This document shows, piece after piece, positions 24,747-35,469 of a stretch of DNA of 64,000 nucleotides. This DNA comes from Enterococcus sp. 5H. Lineage in GTDB: Bacteria > Bacillota > Bacilli > Lactobacillales > Enterococcaceae. The position numbers and the translations under genes are program-made. The notes under the pieces were generated by a model. It made no database searches and was not told the origin of the DNA. It worked only from the letters and a program-made list of their open reading frames with translations. The DNA is taken from positions 142,825 to 206,824 of the forward strand of contig NZ_AMDP01000014.1 of the NCBI RefSeq assembly GCF_028128615.1, in the 5' to 3' direction. Each line of letters begins with the position of its first letter. Positions within the stretch are counted from its first letter, which is position 1.

Positions 24747-25112
24747 ATGGAAGAGGATGACATTAGAAAGAAACGAATGGAAAACGAAGAAAAGCAAGAA
24801 GAGAATGTTCAGCTTAGCCTGTTACTAGAACGTCAAATGGATGAATATGAACAGCTGGCTACCAGGGAACGGATACAAAATGAACGGATAGTAGCCTATT
24901 TTTATGGACAAGTAGAATTTTCTTTTTTTGAAGATATTGTTGAAGAAGCTCGCATAGAAGAATGTCGTTTTTTTGATGAAATGAATGAAGGTCAGGAAAT
25001 ACTAACGAGAAATAAAAGACAATTGGATGATCGCTCTGAAGCACTTTATGAACAAGAATTACAAGCTATCAGAGAGGAGGAAAATGCTGATGGTAAAAAT
25101 GGTGATTGGTGA
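24747..25112 (+). CDS. Lap2-like LXG-associated protein (DUF3958)
   Basis: 121 residues, highly charged and coiled-coil-like: long runs rich in E, R, Q and K, no hydrophobic segment. Size, charge and position between DUF3130 and the LXG gene fit DUF3958 (Lap2), a second helical partner of LXG toxins. ATG 24747 is 8 bp after AAGGAG. Its 3' end overlaps the start of the LXG gene by about 23 bp, so translation of the two is coupled. Confidence 0.75.
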   Translation: MEEDDIRKKRMENEEKQEENVQLSLLLERQMDEYEQLATRERIQNERIVAYFYGQVEFSFFEDIVEEARIEECRFFDEMNEGQEILTRNKRQLDDRSEALYEQELQAIREEENADGKNGDW

Positions 25113-26712
25113 AGTTCAAACTCAAACAGAGCAAATTAAAATATTTGGAAAAAGCTATAGTGACGCATTGGAGTCTGTTTCAACTGTAACGCAAGGGATT
25201 CTACTTGCGGTCGGTATGAGCGGAGAAGGAATGGACGCAATAAAAGGCTATATTTCAAGTGCGTACCCAGCATTATGTAAAGCTGCTATTTTACATGGTG
25301 AAGCAGTTGTACAAGCCAACGAAAACTATCTGAAAGGCTATAAATCAAAGTGTGGAAGTAAAGATTTAGATTCGGAAGAATTAGAAGAACAAATTCGAGA
25401 AGCGGATAATTTGATTCAAAATTTTCAGTCTTCAAAAGATAGTTTCACCCAAGCTAAACGAAATTTGTCAGAAGAGAACTCTAAATTGATGGGAATGATT
25501 TTTCAAGCAGCAATTAATAGTATGGATGCAGGAATCGCTCGAAATCAAGCAAAAAAGACTAAGTTAGAAGAAAAACTTCAAAAGTTTCTTGAATTTTGTG
25601 ACCAGTCTACCAGTTATTTTGACGGTTTGAGTGATACAGGAATTTTACTTACAAAAGGGATGCAGGCTTTAGGTGTTAATGGCGACGGCAGTATTGGTGC
25701 AGGAAGTTGGAATGGCAAAGGATTTTCTTTGAAGGATACAGCTTGGATGAAAGATGTGAATAAACGTTGGAATGATAGTCATCAAAAAAGTGAGCAGAAA
25801 TTTGTGAGAAACTTGAAAGAACAGTATGGATTTGATGATGAGACAGCGCAAATTATTTTGAAAATGAAAGAAAATATTGAGAAAAATTATCCTAATCTTT
25901 CACAGAAAGAACGAGACTATATTCTGAATCGTTTACTAGGTGGTTTAGTATATGGTGAAGGAAGCTTAAAACAAGCTGCTATGTGGGCCAATACAGCAGG
26001 TGTAGGGATTACTGATGGCGGTGGTGATGCTATGTCGATTGAGGATCAGTTAAAGAAATTACTTGGCTTAAGTGATACAGACTATGATTTATTACGTTAT
26101 AAAGTAAGAATACAAAACATGATTTCATCATCTTGTAATATATCTTTTAGTGATCTAAACAAAGATCAACGACAAAAATTCAAAAATACTATGGGGCAAG
26201 CTTTGGGATATGATTTATCAACGGAAGATTTTGAAAAATTATGGAATGACCAATATAATCAAATGAGGGGGAGAGGAGACTTTGCACACCAGTCTATTAC
26301 ACAAGCTACCATTTTAAATCCAGGTATTCCAGCAGCTGCTGGAAATGGCGGTCGTGAAAATGCTAATCGTTTATCTGGTTGGAAAGGTGATTCAACGAAA
26401 GCGGCTGAAGCAGTACCAAGCTTAGGTCCAGATGATTATAAAGCAGATTTGGATTCAGAAAATATAACGTATTTAATGAACAAAAATCAATGGTCTTACA
26501 TGGATGCAATGAATTATTATCATGCTCGTTTGCAATTAGGACAAAGTCGAGCAGAAATTTTTACTGAACATACATCGTATAACGAAGTGAAAAAAACTAT
26601 ATTTGATAATCTAAAAGTTAACTCTATGAAAGAATTAAAAGAAAAATACTATGATTCGTATCGATTTTTATGTAACTTAAAGGATAAAAATAATGAATTG
26701 AAGGATTATTAG
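25090..26712 (+). CDS. LXG-domain polymorphic toxin, TelC-like C-terminal domain
   Basis: 540 residues. Residues about 1-200 form the helical LXG domain used for type VII export. A Gly-rich linker and middle region follow. The C-terminal toxin domain (about 350-540) carries GDFAHQ near 396, NRLSGWKGDS near 430 and an aspartate-rich DDYKADLDSENI near 447. TelC of Streptococcus, a lipid II phosphatase acting outside the cell, has an essential aspartate-rich motif and is paired with TipC; the next gene here is TipC-like. ATG 25090 is chosen, 9 bp after GGAGG; ATG 25084 is too close. No secretion-machine gene is in the window. Confidence 0.75.
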   Translation: MVKMVIGEVQTQTEQIKIFGKSYSDALESVSTVTQGILLAVGMSGEGMDAIKGYISSAYPALCKAAILHGEAVVQANENYLKGYKSKCGSKDLDSEELEEQIREADNLIQNFQSSKDSFTQAKRNLSEENSKLMGMIFQAAINSMDAGIARNQAKKTKLEEKLQKFLEFCDQSTSYFDGLSDTGILLTKGMQALGVNGDGSIGAGSWNGKGFSLKDTAWMKDVNKRWNDSHQKSEQKFVRNLKEQYGFDDETAQIILKMKENIEKNYPNLSQKERDYILNRLLGGLVYGEGSLKQAAMWANTAGVGITDGGGDAMSIEDQLKKLLGLSDTDYDLLRYKVRIQNMISSSCNISFSDLNKDQRQKFKNTMGQALGYDLSTEDFEKLWNDQYNQMRGRGDFAHQSITQATILNPGIPAAAGNGGRENANRLSGWKGDSTKAAEAVPSLGPDDYKADLDSENITYLMNKNQWSYMDAMNYYHARLQLGQSRAEIFTEHTSYNEVKKTIFDNLKVNSMKELKEKYYDSYRFLCNLKDKNNELKDY

Positions 26713-26713
26713 A

Positions 26714-27328
26714 ATGAAAAAAAAAATCTTTTTTATTATATTACTGATACTGATTGCCTTTGGTGGTTATAAAGGTTGGGAATATCTAAAAGTTAAAAAT
26801 ATTTTTGATGAAATATATTACTCAGAATATGATGATCTTGGTTATGTTTTAAATCAAAAAGGCTTTCCAAAGATGAAACAAATTGAACGGTGGGATAGAA
26901 AAACAGCAGATACCAAGAATGTTGCAGGACCAGTAATTGAGAGTTATAAAGAAGAATATTTGGAGAATGGTGAGTCTTTGTCATTTAGTTTTATGTTTTC
27001 GAAAAAAGAGTTTTATATAGGATATACTAAAAAAATAGATTCCAGTATCTCTTATGATATTGGATATAGGTATAATATTAAAACAAAAAATCTAAATGAA
27101 GACATCAGCATTATAGATGACAACATAGAAAAATGGGATATAGAAAACGCTGATCAAATCCAAAAATATTTTGATAAATACAATATTTCAAAGGAAGAAG
27201 TACGAATAGTAGCGGATAAAGTCCTATACAATAAAGTTATCAAGGATTGGATCAATACTTATCCTAGTCGTTTCTCTACAAAGGATATTGGGAAAGTGGT
27301 AATCAAGAAAGATACATTTTTAGAATAA
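26714..27328 (+). CDS. TipC-like immunity protein
   Basis: 204 residues: a short positively charged start (MKKK), one membrane helix (about 5-19) and an extracytoplasmic domain rich in Asp, Lys, Tyr and Ile. This is the architecture of TipC, which is anchored outside the membrane and blocks TelC there. The gene begins 1 bp after the toxin stop. A broken relative sits directly downstream. Assignment rests on size, topology and neighbour; specific residues contacting the toxin are not known here. Confidence 0.7.
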   Translation: MKKKIFFIILLILIAFGGYKGWEYLKVKNIFDEIYYSEYDDLGYVLNQKGFPKMKQIERWDRKTADTKNVAGPVIESYKEEYLENGESLSFSFMFSKKEFYIGYTKKIDSSISYDIGYRYNIKTKNLNEDISIIDDNIEKWDIENADQIQKYFDKYNISKEEVRIVADKVLYNKVIKDWINTYPSRFSTKDIGKVVIKKDTFLE

Positions 27329-27345
27329 ATTGAAATAAGTAAAAA

Positions 27346-27588
27346 ATGAAGAAAAAAATCAAGATTGTTGTATTATGTATATTTATAGCTTTTATCGAAT
27401 ATAAGAGCAGAGAATACTTGAAAGTAAAAATATTTTTGATGAAGCTAAGAAAGATAATACCCTAATCGAAGATAATGAACAGTTAGAGAAATATCTTAGT
27501 CAGTATAATATGACAAAAGAGCAATTAAATAGAAAAACTGATGAAGTATTATATGATAGATATTGTGTTAAAAGATTAGGTTACTAAT
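27346..27588 (+). pseudogene. Second tipC-like gene, frameshifted and internally deleted
   Basis: It opens with MKKKIKIVV and REYLKVK, closely matching the intact gene (MKKKIFFII, WEYLKVK), then shifts frame in an A-run near 27430. In the next frame it reads IFDEAKK and later QLEKYLSQYNMTKEQL and DEVLYDR, matching the intact protein's IFDEIYY and QIQKYFDKYNISKEEV and DKVLYNK. The central half is missing. It is a decayed tandem immunity copy. Confidence 0.8.
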
Positions 27589-27668
27589 TATAAAAAGTCG
27601 CTTTTCTCTTAAATTTACTGGGAAGTTGATCATTTGGAAAGATATTTTTTTAATAAGGGAGTAAACAT

Positions 27669-27941
27669 ATGATTTCTAAAGAGGTAAGAAAAGAAATAGG
27701 ATTACCAATAACTAAAGATATAATTTATTACAGACATGTCGTTGGTAGTGAATATGAAAAATACGATGTATCAGATATTCATATTGTAAACAGATATCCA
27801 TCAGGAAGTTTTTCATTAAGAATCACTTTGCCGGAATCTTTGCTAAATGAATTGAGGGAAGTAAATATATTATCTGATTTTTTGATTCATATGCAAAAAC
27901 CGAGCTTTATTCGAGATATGACAGAAGTTGAGTATGAATAA
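27669..27941 (+). CDS. Hypothetical protein downstream of the toxin cassette
   Basis: 90 residues, not recognised. It has a mixed pattern of strands and helices, Ile/Tyr/Glu-rich, with no membrane segment or signal. GGGAG lies 8 bp before the ATG. It follows the immunity genes in the same direction and has the same very AT-rich codon use, so it may be a further cytoplasmic cassette gene or immunity factor. No function is claimed. Confidence 0.55.
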   Translation: MISKEVRKEIGLPITKDIIYYRHVVGSEYEKYDVSDIHIVNRYPSGSFSLRITLPESLLNELREVNILSDFLIHMQKPSFIRDMTEVEYE

Positions 27942-28090
27942 TTTAATATAATCATCTATTTTAAGTCGATAACGTAGAATTTAAAAGAGAATATTCCACT
28001 CACTTGACTAGGCAATATTCTCAATAAAAATTGTTGGTTTTATTCTTGTAAGATTATCTTGTGTATTTAAATAGATAATAAAACTAGCTA

Positions 28091-28141
28091 AAAGTGAGCA
28101 GATAAAACAATTTTTCATTGTTTTGTCTGCTCACTTTTTAT
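28091..28141. terminator. Long bidirectional terminator
   Basis: AAAGTGAGCAGAT-AAAACAAT pairs with ATTGTTTTGTCTGCTCACTTT, about 20 bp, with A and T runs outside. It ends both the toxin cassette and the GH1 gene. Confidence 0.85.
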
Positions 28142-28152
28142 ATCAAAACCTT

Positions 28153-29604
<1,452 letters not shown>

Positions 29605-29727
29605 CTAAGTTCTTTTATAACGATTTATTTTACTTGTAATGATCCACTGCACACGATAGGAAGAATAAGTTGAACGGATTTAGTCAATGTGCAATGGATC
29701 TTTGTAACAATCTTGGGGAATCTTTTT

Positions 29728-31059
29728 TTAGGCTTGTGCTTCGATTTCTTCTAATGTTTCTTCAGTAATTGGTTGATTTGTTTCTTGTGCATAGTTGATA
29801 GCATCCATTTTTCTAGCGAAAGGTAGGTAAATGAAGAAGCCAAGTGTTAAAACGAAAATTTGTAATAATGCTGCTTGCCATCCGCCTACAAGTAAACCAG
29901 AAATAATTGGCGGTGTTGTCCAAGGAACTTGAACCGCTGTAAACAATGGAACCAAGCCCGTGTATAGTGCAAAATACGTGATAACTGAAGAAACGACAGG
30001 TGTTAAAATAAATGGAATTGCCATAATTGGGTTCATAACAATCGGTGTTGCAAATGTAATCGGTTCATTGATATTAAATACCGCAGGACCAATAGACAAA
30101 CGACCCAATTGTTTAAATTGTGCAGATTTTGCAAAGAAAACCATGTAGACAACTAAACCAATTGTCATTCCAGCACCAGTTACAGTTAAGAATTGATCTA
30201 AAAATTGTTGTGTTACGATGTGTCCACCGTTTGCAACAGTCAGTGCTTTACCAGAGTTTAGAATATCAGTATTTTCCAAAGAATTCGCTTGTAAAATAGG
30301 GCCCATAATTCCACCGACGATAGTTGATCCATGAACGCCGAAGAACCAAAATAGAGGAACTAAGAAGCCAAGGACTAATGCGCCACCTAGGGAATCAGTA
30401 ACACCTTGCAGTGGAGATTGCAATACGTTGTAGATAAAATCAAAGAACGTTGTTTTAAAGACTTTATCAAAGAAAATATAAACAAACATTGCTCCAGTAA
30501 TTAAAGCTGCTGCTGGAATTAGTGCTGTAAATGAGTTTGCTACGTTTTCAGGTACTGCTTCTGGTAATTTAATCCGAATATCATGACGTAAGAACCAGCT
30601 GTAGACCCAGCCGACAATTAGTCCGACAATAATTGCGGTAATCATTCCTTTACCGGCAGTCCAGTCTTTATTGATAATATTGCCGATCGTTACACCACTT
30701 TCTGTATCAGTGATTTCAGAAGACATAAATAAAATAAAGACAACAAGTGAAATCATTCCGGCAGGTAAACCCTCAAAACCTTCTGTTTTTACATAAGAAT
30801 AAGCAATCCCGATAACAGCGAAAACAGACATGATAGCAAAAGATGCACCGTATGCTTGATTAAAGTAAACCGCAAGACCGCTGTCAGTAATCCATTGAGC
30901 TGCCGATTCGATTGGCAGATTAGCTAAAAGTAAGAAAATGGAACCGACGATAGTAAAAGGCATTGTATACAACATACCATTTCTTAATGCTGTAATTGCT
31001 TTCGTATTTACGAATTTTAAAACGGGCGGCAGAACTTTTTCATTAATCCATTCATTCAT
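29728..31059 (-). CDS. PTS cellobiose-family EIIC
   Basis: 443 residues of the lactose/cellobiose EIIC family. Landmarks: LRNGMLYTMPFTIVGS, FFGVHGSTIVGGIMGPIL, and NINEPITFATPIVMNP with the conserved glutamate. Alternating hydrophobic segments cover most of the chain and an acidic tail ends it. AAGGAG precedes the ATG. EIIA/EIIB are not encoded nearby. A near-consensus cre site lies in its promoter region, so glucose repression is likely. It is a paralogue of the EIIC at 9746. Confidence 0.92.
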   Translation of the reverse strand: MNEWINEKVLPPVLKFVNTKAITALRNGMLYTMPFTIVGSIFLLLANLPIESAAQWITDSGLAVYFNQAYGASFAIMSVFAVIGIAYSYVKTEGFEGLPAGMISLVVFILFMSSEITDTESGVTIGNIINKDWTAGKGMITAIIVGLIVGWVYSWFLRHDIRIKLPEAVPENVANSFTALIPAAALITGAMFVYIFFDKVFKTTFFDFIYNVLQSPLQGVTDSLGGALVLGFLVPLFWFFGVHGSTIVGGIMGPILQANSLENTDILNSGKALTVANGGHIVTQQFLDQFLTVTGAGMTIGLVVYMVFFAKSAQFKQLGRLSIGPAVFNINEPITFATPIVMNPIMAIPFILTPVVSSVITYFALYTGLVPLFTAVQVPWTTPPIISGLLVGGWQAALLQIFVLTLGFFIYLPFARKMDAINYAQETNQPITEETLEEIEAQA

Positions 31060-31150
31060 TCTAAACCTCTCCTTTGTCTTGGCTAAGTAAGTAACAATAA
31101 TTGCTTGTAGTGGTATTCATTTTAAGCGGCCGCTGCTTTTGTATGTTTTT

Positions 31151-31164
31151 TGAATACGTTTACA
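31151..31164. promoter_or_regulatory. cre site (CcpA) before the second EIIC gene
   Basis: TGTAAACGTATTCA on the minus strand matches TGWAANCGNTNWCA with one mismatch. It lies just downstream of a TAGTAT/TATAAA-type -10 for EIIC. Confidence 0.7.
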
Positions 31165-31263
31165 TTTATACTATAAAAGAAATTTAGCATAATTTAAATA
31201 GTTTAAGGTCGTTGAGGAACATGTACCAAACAAAAAAACAAAAGTAATTATTTTAGACGAAAA

Positions 31264-31639
31264 AGTGAGTGGGACAAAACTAAAGATCAGTTTTGTTTCA
31301 CTCACTAGATCCGAATAGACGGCGATAAAAAAGCAGCTACTGCACTTCGTTCCGATCACAACAATTTCTAAGAGCTAAAGCTCTAAGAATTGAAGGCTTC
31401 GGAAATAAGTCGAAATTGCTATGAAACACAGTGAGGTACGAACTGATGTAGAATAGTACCTACTTGGTTCAAAAATTTGAAGAGCACCGAGTAGGTACCA
31501 GTCATCATCCATTCGCAAGCTCATGGTGATTCTTGGCAATTTTCGTGAATTCCTTCTTATTGCTGTAAAACACAACGAGAACCGAGTTGATGTTGCACAG
31601 TACCTACCCGGTTCTCGGAGCTCTTTTGTCTCAGACTCT
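31264..31639. repeat. Intergenic modular repeat, copy C (with three nested modules)
   Basis: Left hairpin, AGATCCGAATAGACGGCGAT, CACTTCGTTCCGATCAC, AGAGCTAAAGCTCT and right end CTTTTGTCTCAG are shared with other copies. Compared with copy E, three blocks of 52-53 nt are inserted at 31418-31470, 31487-31538 (inverted) and 31562-31614. The blocks are diverged copies of one another. A 66-codon open frame across the element has no ribosome site. Copy D is almost identical in inverse orientation. Confidence 0.9.
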
Positions 31640-31650
31640 TTACTACTTAT

Positions 31651-32403
31651 CTAATCTGTATTTTTATCTGAAATTATTTTACTAGCCTGATGTGCAAGTA
31701 ATTCAATCAATGCAACAACTGGAATTTGTGTCGTAATATTAATAAAAGGATCACTGTATTGTGAACGCTCATCCGGCATATAATAGGAAATATTGTAATC
31801 TGCTAAACGAGCAATCGTCGAATGTTCATCATTGGTAATGCTGAGAATTTTCGCGCTGGAACGTCTAAAATCAGTTACTTGTTTAATTACTTCGGTTGTT
31901 TCACCTGAAACAGATAGAATAATTGCTAATGTATTTTCAAACCCTCTTTGGGGAATCGGTGTAAACGGATCATCAATACTATAGGCATTAATGCCCATAT
32001 TAGCAAAATAACGACTGCCGTAACTGCCAAGAATCCCGCTAGTGCCAATACCAGAGAAAACTACATGCCGCGTGTTAGCAATCATATTTATGGCTGGCTT
32101 CAATGTTTCGTAATAAGTTTGTTGGTTAATGCGTTTTAAAAAGGAATCTATATGGAGTGTTGCATCATAATATTGTTCAAACGGTTGTTGCTGTTTTTCT
32201 TTTTTCACGGCGTATTTTAATTCTGAAAAACCAGCAAAACCCATTTTCGTACAAAAACGTAGAATCGTTGAAGTTGAAACGTGACAGTCTGCAGAAAGCT
32301 GGCGAATAGTCAATTCAGGAATCTGTTCCATATGATCTAAAATATAATGATAAACAAGCATTTCTAACTCATTTAATGACTGAACTTTTTCTAAATCAAA
32401 CAA
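31651..32403 (-). CDS. RpiR/MurR-family regulator with SIS domain
   Basis: 250 residues. The N-terminal RpiR helix-turn-helix is clear (TIRQLSADCHVSTSTILRFCTKMGFAGFSELKYAV, about 33-67), followed by a SIS sugar-phosphate-binding domain (about 105-235; VVFSGIGTSGILGSYGSRYFAN and ILSVSGETTEVIKQ). The start is TTG 32403, 7 bp after AGGAGGG. Located upstream of the EIIC/GH1 pair on the same strand, it probably regulates that pair in response to a phosphorylated sugar. Its transcript runs into repeat copy C, which may act as its 3' end. Confidence 0.88.
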   Translation of the reverse strand: MFDLEKVQSLNELEMLVYHYILDHMEQIPELTIRQLSADCHVSTSTILRFCTKMGFAGFSELKYAVKKEKQQQPFEQYYDATLHIDSFLKRINQQTYYETLKPAINMIANTRHVVFSGIGTSGILGSYGSRYFANMGINAYSIDDPFTPIPQRGFENTLAIILSVSGETTEVIKQVTDFRRSSAKILSITNDEHSTIARLADYNISYYMPDERSQYSDPFINITTQIPVVALIELLAHQASKIISDKNTD

Positions 32404-32668
32404 AAAGATCCCTCCTATAAAAATAACTATTCCAGTTTTTGTTTTATCTTTTTATATTGTACAGGAAACCTGGGGATTTCGCTTCTAATTTCTATTTTAG
32501 AGCAAACAAACCAGTGGGATAAATATCTTCGCAACTAAAAGCGAACTTTTGAAGTATTCAATAATTTAGGCAAATAAATCAAAAAAGCTTGTTATAAGTA
32601 GTCTGTAATGTTAATTTGAGGGTTGTTTCTTAGCTTATTAGTAGTGAAAATCTTAAAATTTCGAAAAG
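32404..32668. other. Divergent intergenic region, rpiR-type gene / adhE
   Basis: AT-rich region with the RpiR-type gene's TTG start and SD at its left edge. No gene or structured RNA was recognised before the Rex site at 32669. Confidence 0.5.
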
Positions 32669-32743
32669 TTGTGAAAAAAATCACAAAAACTATTTACAAG
32701 AAAAAAATAATGTTGTATGATATACATGTGAAATAGTTAACAA
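32669..32743 (+). promoter_or_regulatory. adhE promoter with two Rex-type operators
   Basis: TTGTGA-6-TCACAA (32669-32686) fits the Rex consensus TTGTGAANNNNTTCACAA well. TTTACA (32693-32698), 17 bp and TATGAT (32716-32721) form the promoter. A weaker site TGTGAAATAGTTAACA (32727-32742) covers the transcription start. Rex would repress at high NAD/NADH and release when NADH builds up in fermentation. Confidence 0.85.
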
Positions 32744-32781
32744 AGAGTTTTTGAAATAAATCACTTTCTAGGAGGATCACA

Positions 32782-35379
32782 ATGGCTAAAACAATGACAA
32801 AAGAAGAAGCGAAAACAGTTGATGTACAAGCAATGATTGATGAACTAGCGAAAAAAGCAAATGTTGCTTTAAAAGAAATGGAAGATTTTGATCAAGAAAA
32901 AGTTGATCACATTGTGCACCAAATGGCAATGGCTGCCTTAGATCAACATATGCCTTTAGCGAAAATGGCAGTAGAAGAAACTGGTCGTGGAATTTATGAA
33001 GATAAAGCAATTAAAAATATGTATGCATCAGAATATATCTGGAACAGTATTAAACATGATAAAACAGTTGGCGTAATTAACCAAGACGAACAAACTGGTT
33101 TAATTGAAATTGCTGAACCAGTCGGAGTTGTCTGCGGGGTTACACCGACAACAAATCCAACTTCAACAACAATTTTTAAAGCTCTAATTGCAATTAAAAC
33201 ACGTAACCCAATCGTGTTTGCTTTCCATCCAAGTGCGCAAAAATGTTCTGCTGAGGCTGCGCGTATCGTTCGTGATGCAGCAATTAAAGCTGGTGCACCT
33301 GAAAATTGTGTACAATGGATCGAACAACCATCATTAGAAGCAACTTCAGGTTTAATGAATCATCCTGGAATCGCGATTGTTTTAGCAACTGGTGGAGCGG
33401 CAATGGTTAAATCAGCATACTCAACTGGTAAGCCAGCATTAGGCGTAGGTCCTGGTAATGTTCCTTCATATATCGAAAAAACTGCGAAAATCAAACGTGC
33501 AGTTAACGATTTAATCGTTTCTAAATCATTTGATAATGGTATGATTTGTGCTTCTGAACAAGCAGTTATCGTAGATAAAGAAGTTTATGCAGCAGTGAAA
33601 GCTGAATTTGAAGCACATCAAGTTTATTTCGTTAAACCAAACGAATTGAAAAAATTAGAAGATGCAGTTATGAACGAAGGTAAATATGCTGTTAATCCAG
33701 CAATCGTTGGTTACTCTGCTGAACACATTGCTGAATTAGCTGGCATTAAAGTACCAAAAGGCACTAAAATCTTAATTGCTGAACTTGAAGGAGCTGGAGC
33801 TGAATACCCACTTTCTCGTGAAAAACTTTCACCTGTTTTAGCAATGATGAAAGCTAAAAATGCTGAACATGCTTTTGATTTATGTGAAGCGATGCTTGAA
33901 TTAGGCGGATTAGGACATACTGCTGTGATTCATACAGAAGATGAAGATTTACAAGTGAAATTTGGTTTACGCATGAAAGCTTGCCGTATTTTAGTTAACT
34001 CTCCATCTGCTGAAGGTGGAATTGGTAATATCTACAACGAAATGATTCCGTCATTAACTTTAGGTTGTGGATCATACGGTAAAAACTCTGTATCTAAAAA
34101 CGTATCTGCCGTTAACTTGATTAACGTGAAAACTGTAGCGAAACGGAGAAATAATATGCAATGGTTTAAATTACCGCCAAAAATTTTCTTTGAAAAAAAT
34201 TCATTACAATACCTACAAAAAATGGAAAACGTAGAACGTGTAATGATCGTCTGTGACCCAGGAATGGTTCAATTCGGTTATGCAGATACAGTTCGCAAAG
34301 AGTTACAAAAACGTAAAAACGACGTACAAATTGAAGTGTTCTCAGCAGTTGAACCAAATCCATCTACAAATACAGTATATGCTGGAACAAAAGTTATGGT
34401 TGACTTTAAACCGGATACCATTATCGCATTAGGTGGCGGATCTGCAATGGACGCGGCTAAAGGAATGTGGATGTTCTATGAGCACCCAGATACAGAATTC
34501 TTCGGCGCAAAACAAAAATTCTTAGATATTCGTAAACGTACGTACAAAATTGACAAACCAGTTAAAACACAATTCGTATGTATTCCAACAACATCTGGTA
34601 CTGGTTCAGAAGTAACACCTTTTGCGGTTATTACTGACAGTGAAACACATGTAAAATATCCATTAGCTGATTATGCACTAACACCAGATGTAGCAATCGT
34701 TGATCCACAATTCGTTATGTCAGTTCCAGCTTCTGTAACTGCCGATACTGGTATGGACGTATTAACTCATGCGATTGAATCTTATGTTTCAGTAATGGCA
34801 TCTGATTACACACGTGGTTTAAGCTTACAAGCAATTAAATTAGTCTTTGAACATTTAGAAAACTCAGTGAAACGCCCAGACGCTGAAAGCCGTGAAAAAA
34901 TGCATAACGCATCAACAATGGCTGGTATGGCTTTTGCCAACGCCTTCTTGGGAATTTGTCACTCAGTGGCACATAAAATTGGTGGAGAATATGGTATTCC
35001 TCACGGACGTACAAATGCGATTTTATTACCGCACATTATCCGTTACAATGCCAAAGATCCTTCAAAACATGCAATGTTCCCTAAATATGACTACTTCCGT
35101 GCTGATACAGATTACGCTGATATTGCGAAATTCTTAGGTCTTAAAGGGAAAAATACAGCTGAATTAGTGGATTCACTTGCAAAAGCTGTTTACGATTTAG
35201 GTGTATCTGTAGGAATCGATATGAACTTGAAAGCACAAGGTGTAACACAAGAAATTCTTGATTCTACTGTAGATCATATGGCTGAACTAGCTTATGAAGA
35301 TCAATGTACTACAGCTAATCCAAAAGAACCATTGATTAGTGAATTAAAACAAATTATTATTGACGCTTATAACGGTTAA
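32782..35379 (+). CDS. adhE: Bifunctional acetaldehyde-CoA/alcohol dehydrogenase
   Basis: 865 residues. The N-terminal half is a CoA-acylating aldehyde dehydrogenase with TPTTNPTSTTIFKALIA, GPGNVPSYIE and the catalytic Cys256 in GMICASEQ. The C-terminal half is an iron-dependent alcohol dehydrogenase with GGGSAMDAAKGMW, TTSGTGSEVTPFAVI and metal ligands in GICHSVAHKIGG and GIPHGRTNAILLPH. It converts acetyl-CoA to ethanol using two NADH, closing redox balance in fermentation. AdhE forms spirosome filaments. AGGAGG precedes the ATG. Codon use is strongly biased to preferred codons, as expected for an abundant enzyme. Controlled by the Rex sites upstream. Confidence 0.97.
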   Translation: MAKTMTKEEAKTVDVQAMIDELAKKANVALKEMEDFDQEKVDHIVHQMAMAALDQHMPLAKMAVEETGRGIYEDKAIKNMYASEYIWNSIKHDKTVGVINQDEQTGLIEIAEPVGVVCGVTPTTNPTSTTIFKALIAIKTRNPIVFAFHPSAQKCSAEAARIVRDAAIKAGAPENCVQWIEQPSLEATSGLMNHPGIAIVLATGGAAMVKSAYSTGKPALGVGPGNVPSYIEKTAKIKRAVNDLIVSKSFDNGMICASEQAVIVDKEVYAAVKAEFEAHQVYFVKPNELKKLEDAVMNEGKYAVNPAIVGYSAEHIAELAGIKVPKGTKILIAELEGAGAEYPLSREKLSPVLAMMKAKNAEHAFDLCEAMLELGGLGHTAVIHTEDEDLQVKFGLRMKACRILVNSPSAEGGIGNIYNEMIPSLTLGCGSYGKNSVSKNVSAVNLINVKTVAKRRNNMQWFKLPPKIFFEKNSLQYLQKMENVERVMIVCDPGMVQFGYADTVRKELQKRKNDVQIEVFSAVEPNPSTNTVYAGTKVMVDFKPDTIIALGGGSAMDAAKGMWMFYEHPDTEFFGAKQKFLDIRKRTYKIDKPVKTQFVCIPTTSGTGSEVTPFAVITDSETHVKYPLADYALTPDVAIVDPQFVMSVPASVTADTGMDVLTHAIESYVSVMASDYTRGLSLQAIKLVFEHLENSVKRPDAESREKMHNASTMAGMAFANAFLGICHSVAHKIGGEYGIPHGRTNAILLPHIIRYNAKDPSKHAMFPKYDYFRADTDYADIAKFLGLKGKNTAELVDSLAKAVYDLGVSVGIDMNLKAQGVTQEILDSTVDHMAELAYEDQCTTANPKEPLISELKQIIIDAYNG

Positions 35380-35390
35380 TAAAAGTATGA

Positions 35391-35424
35391 AGAAGAGTAG
35401 CTGAAAAGTTACTCTTCTTTTTTT
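35391..35424 (+). terminator. adhE terminator
   Basis: GAAGAGTA pairs with TACTCTTC across a 10-nt loop and is followed by seven or more T. Confidence 0.85.
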
Positions 35425-35469
35425 ACGATAAGATGTATAATAGCACTAAAATGTTGGGAGGAACAACAA

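Noticed and set aside
31375..31575. 66-codon frame repeated almost identically at 62731-62931
   Set aside because: Both lie inside repeat copies C and D; no ribosome site, Cys/Ser/Arg-rich composition and the frame simply follows the nested modules. Similarity is due to the repeat, not to a protein.
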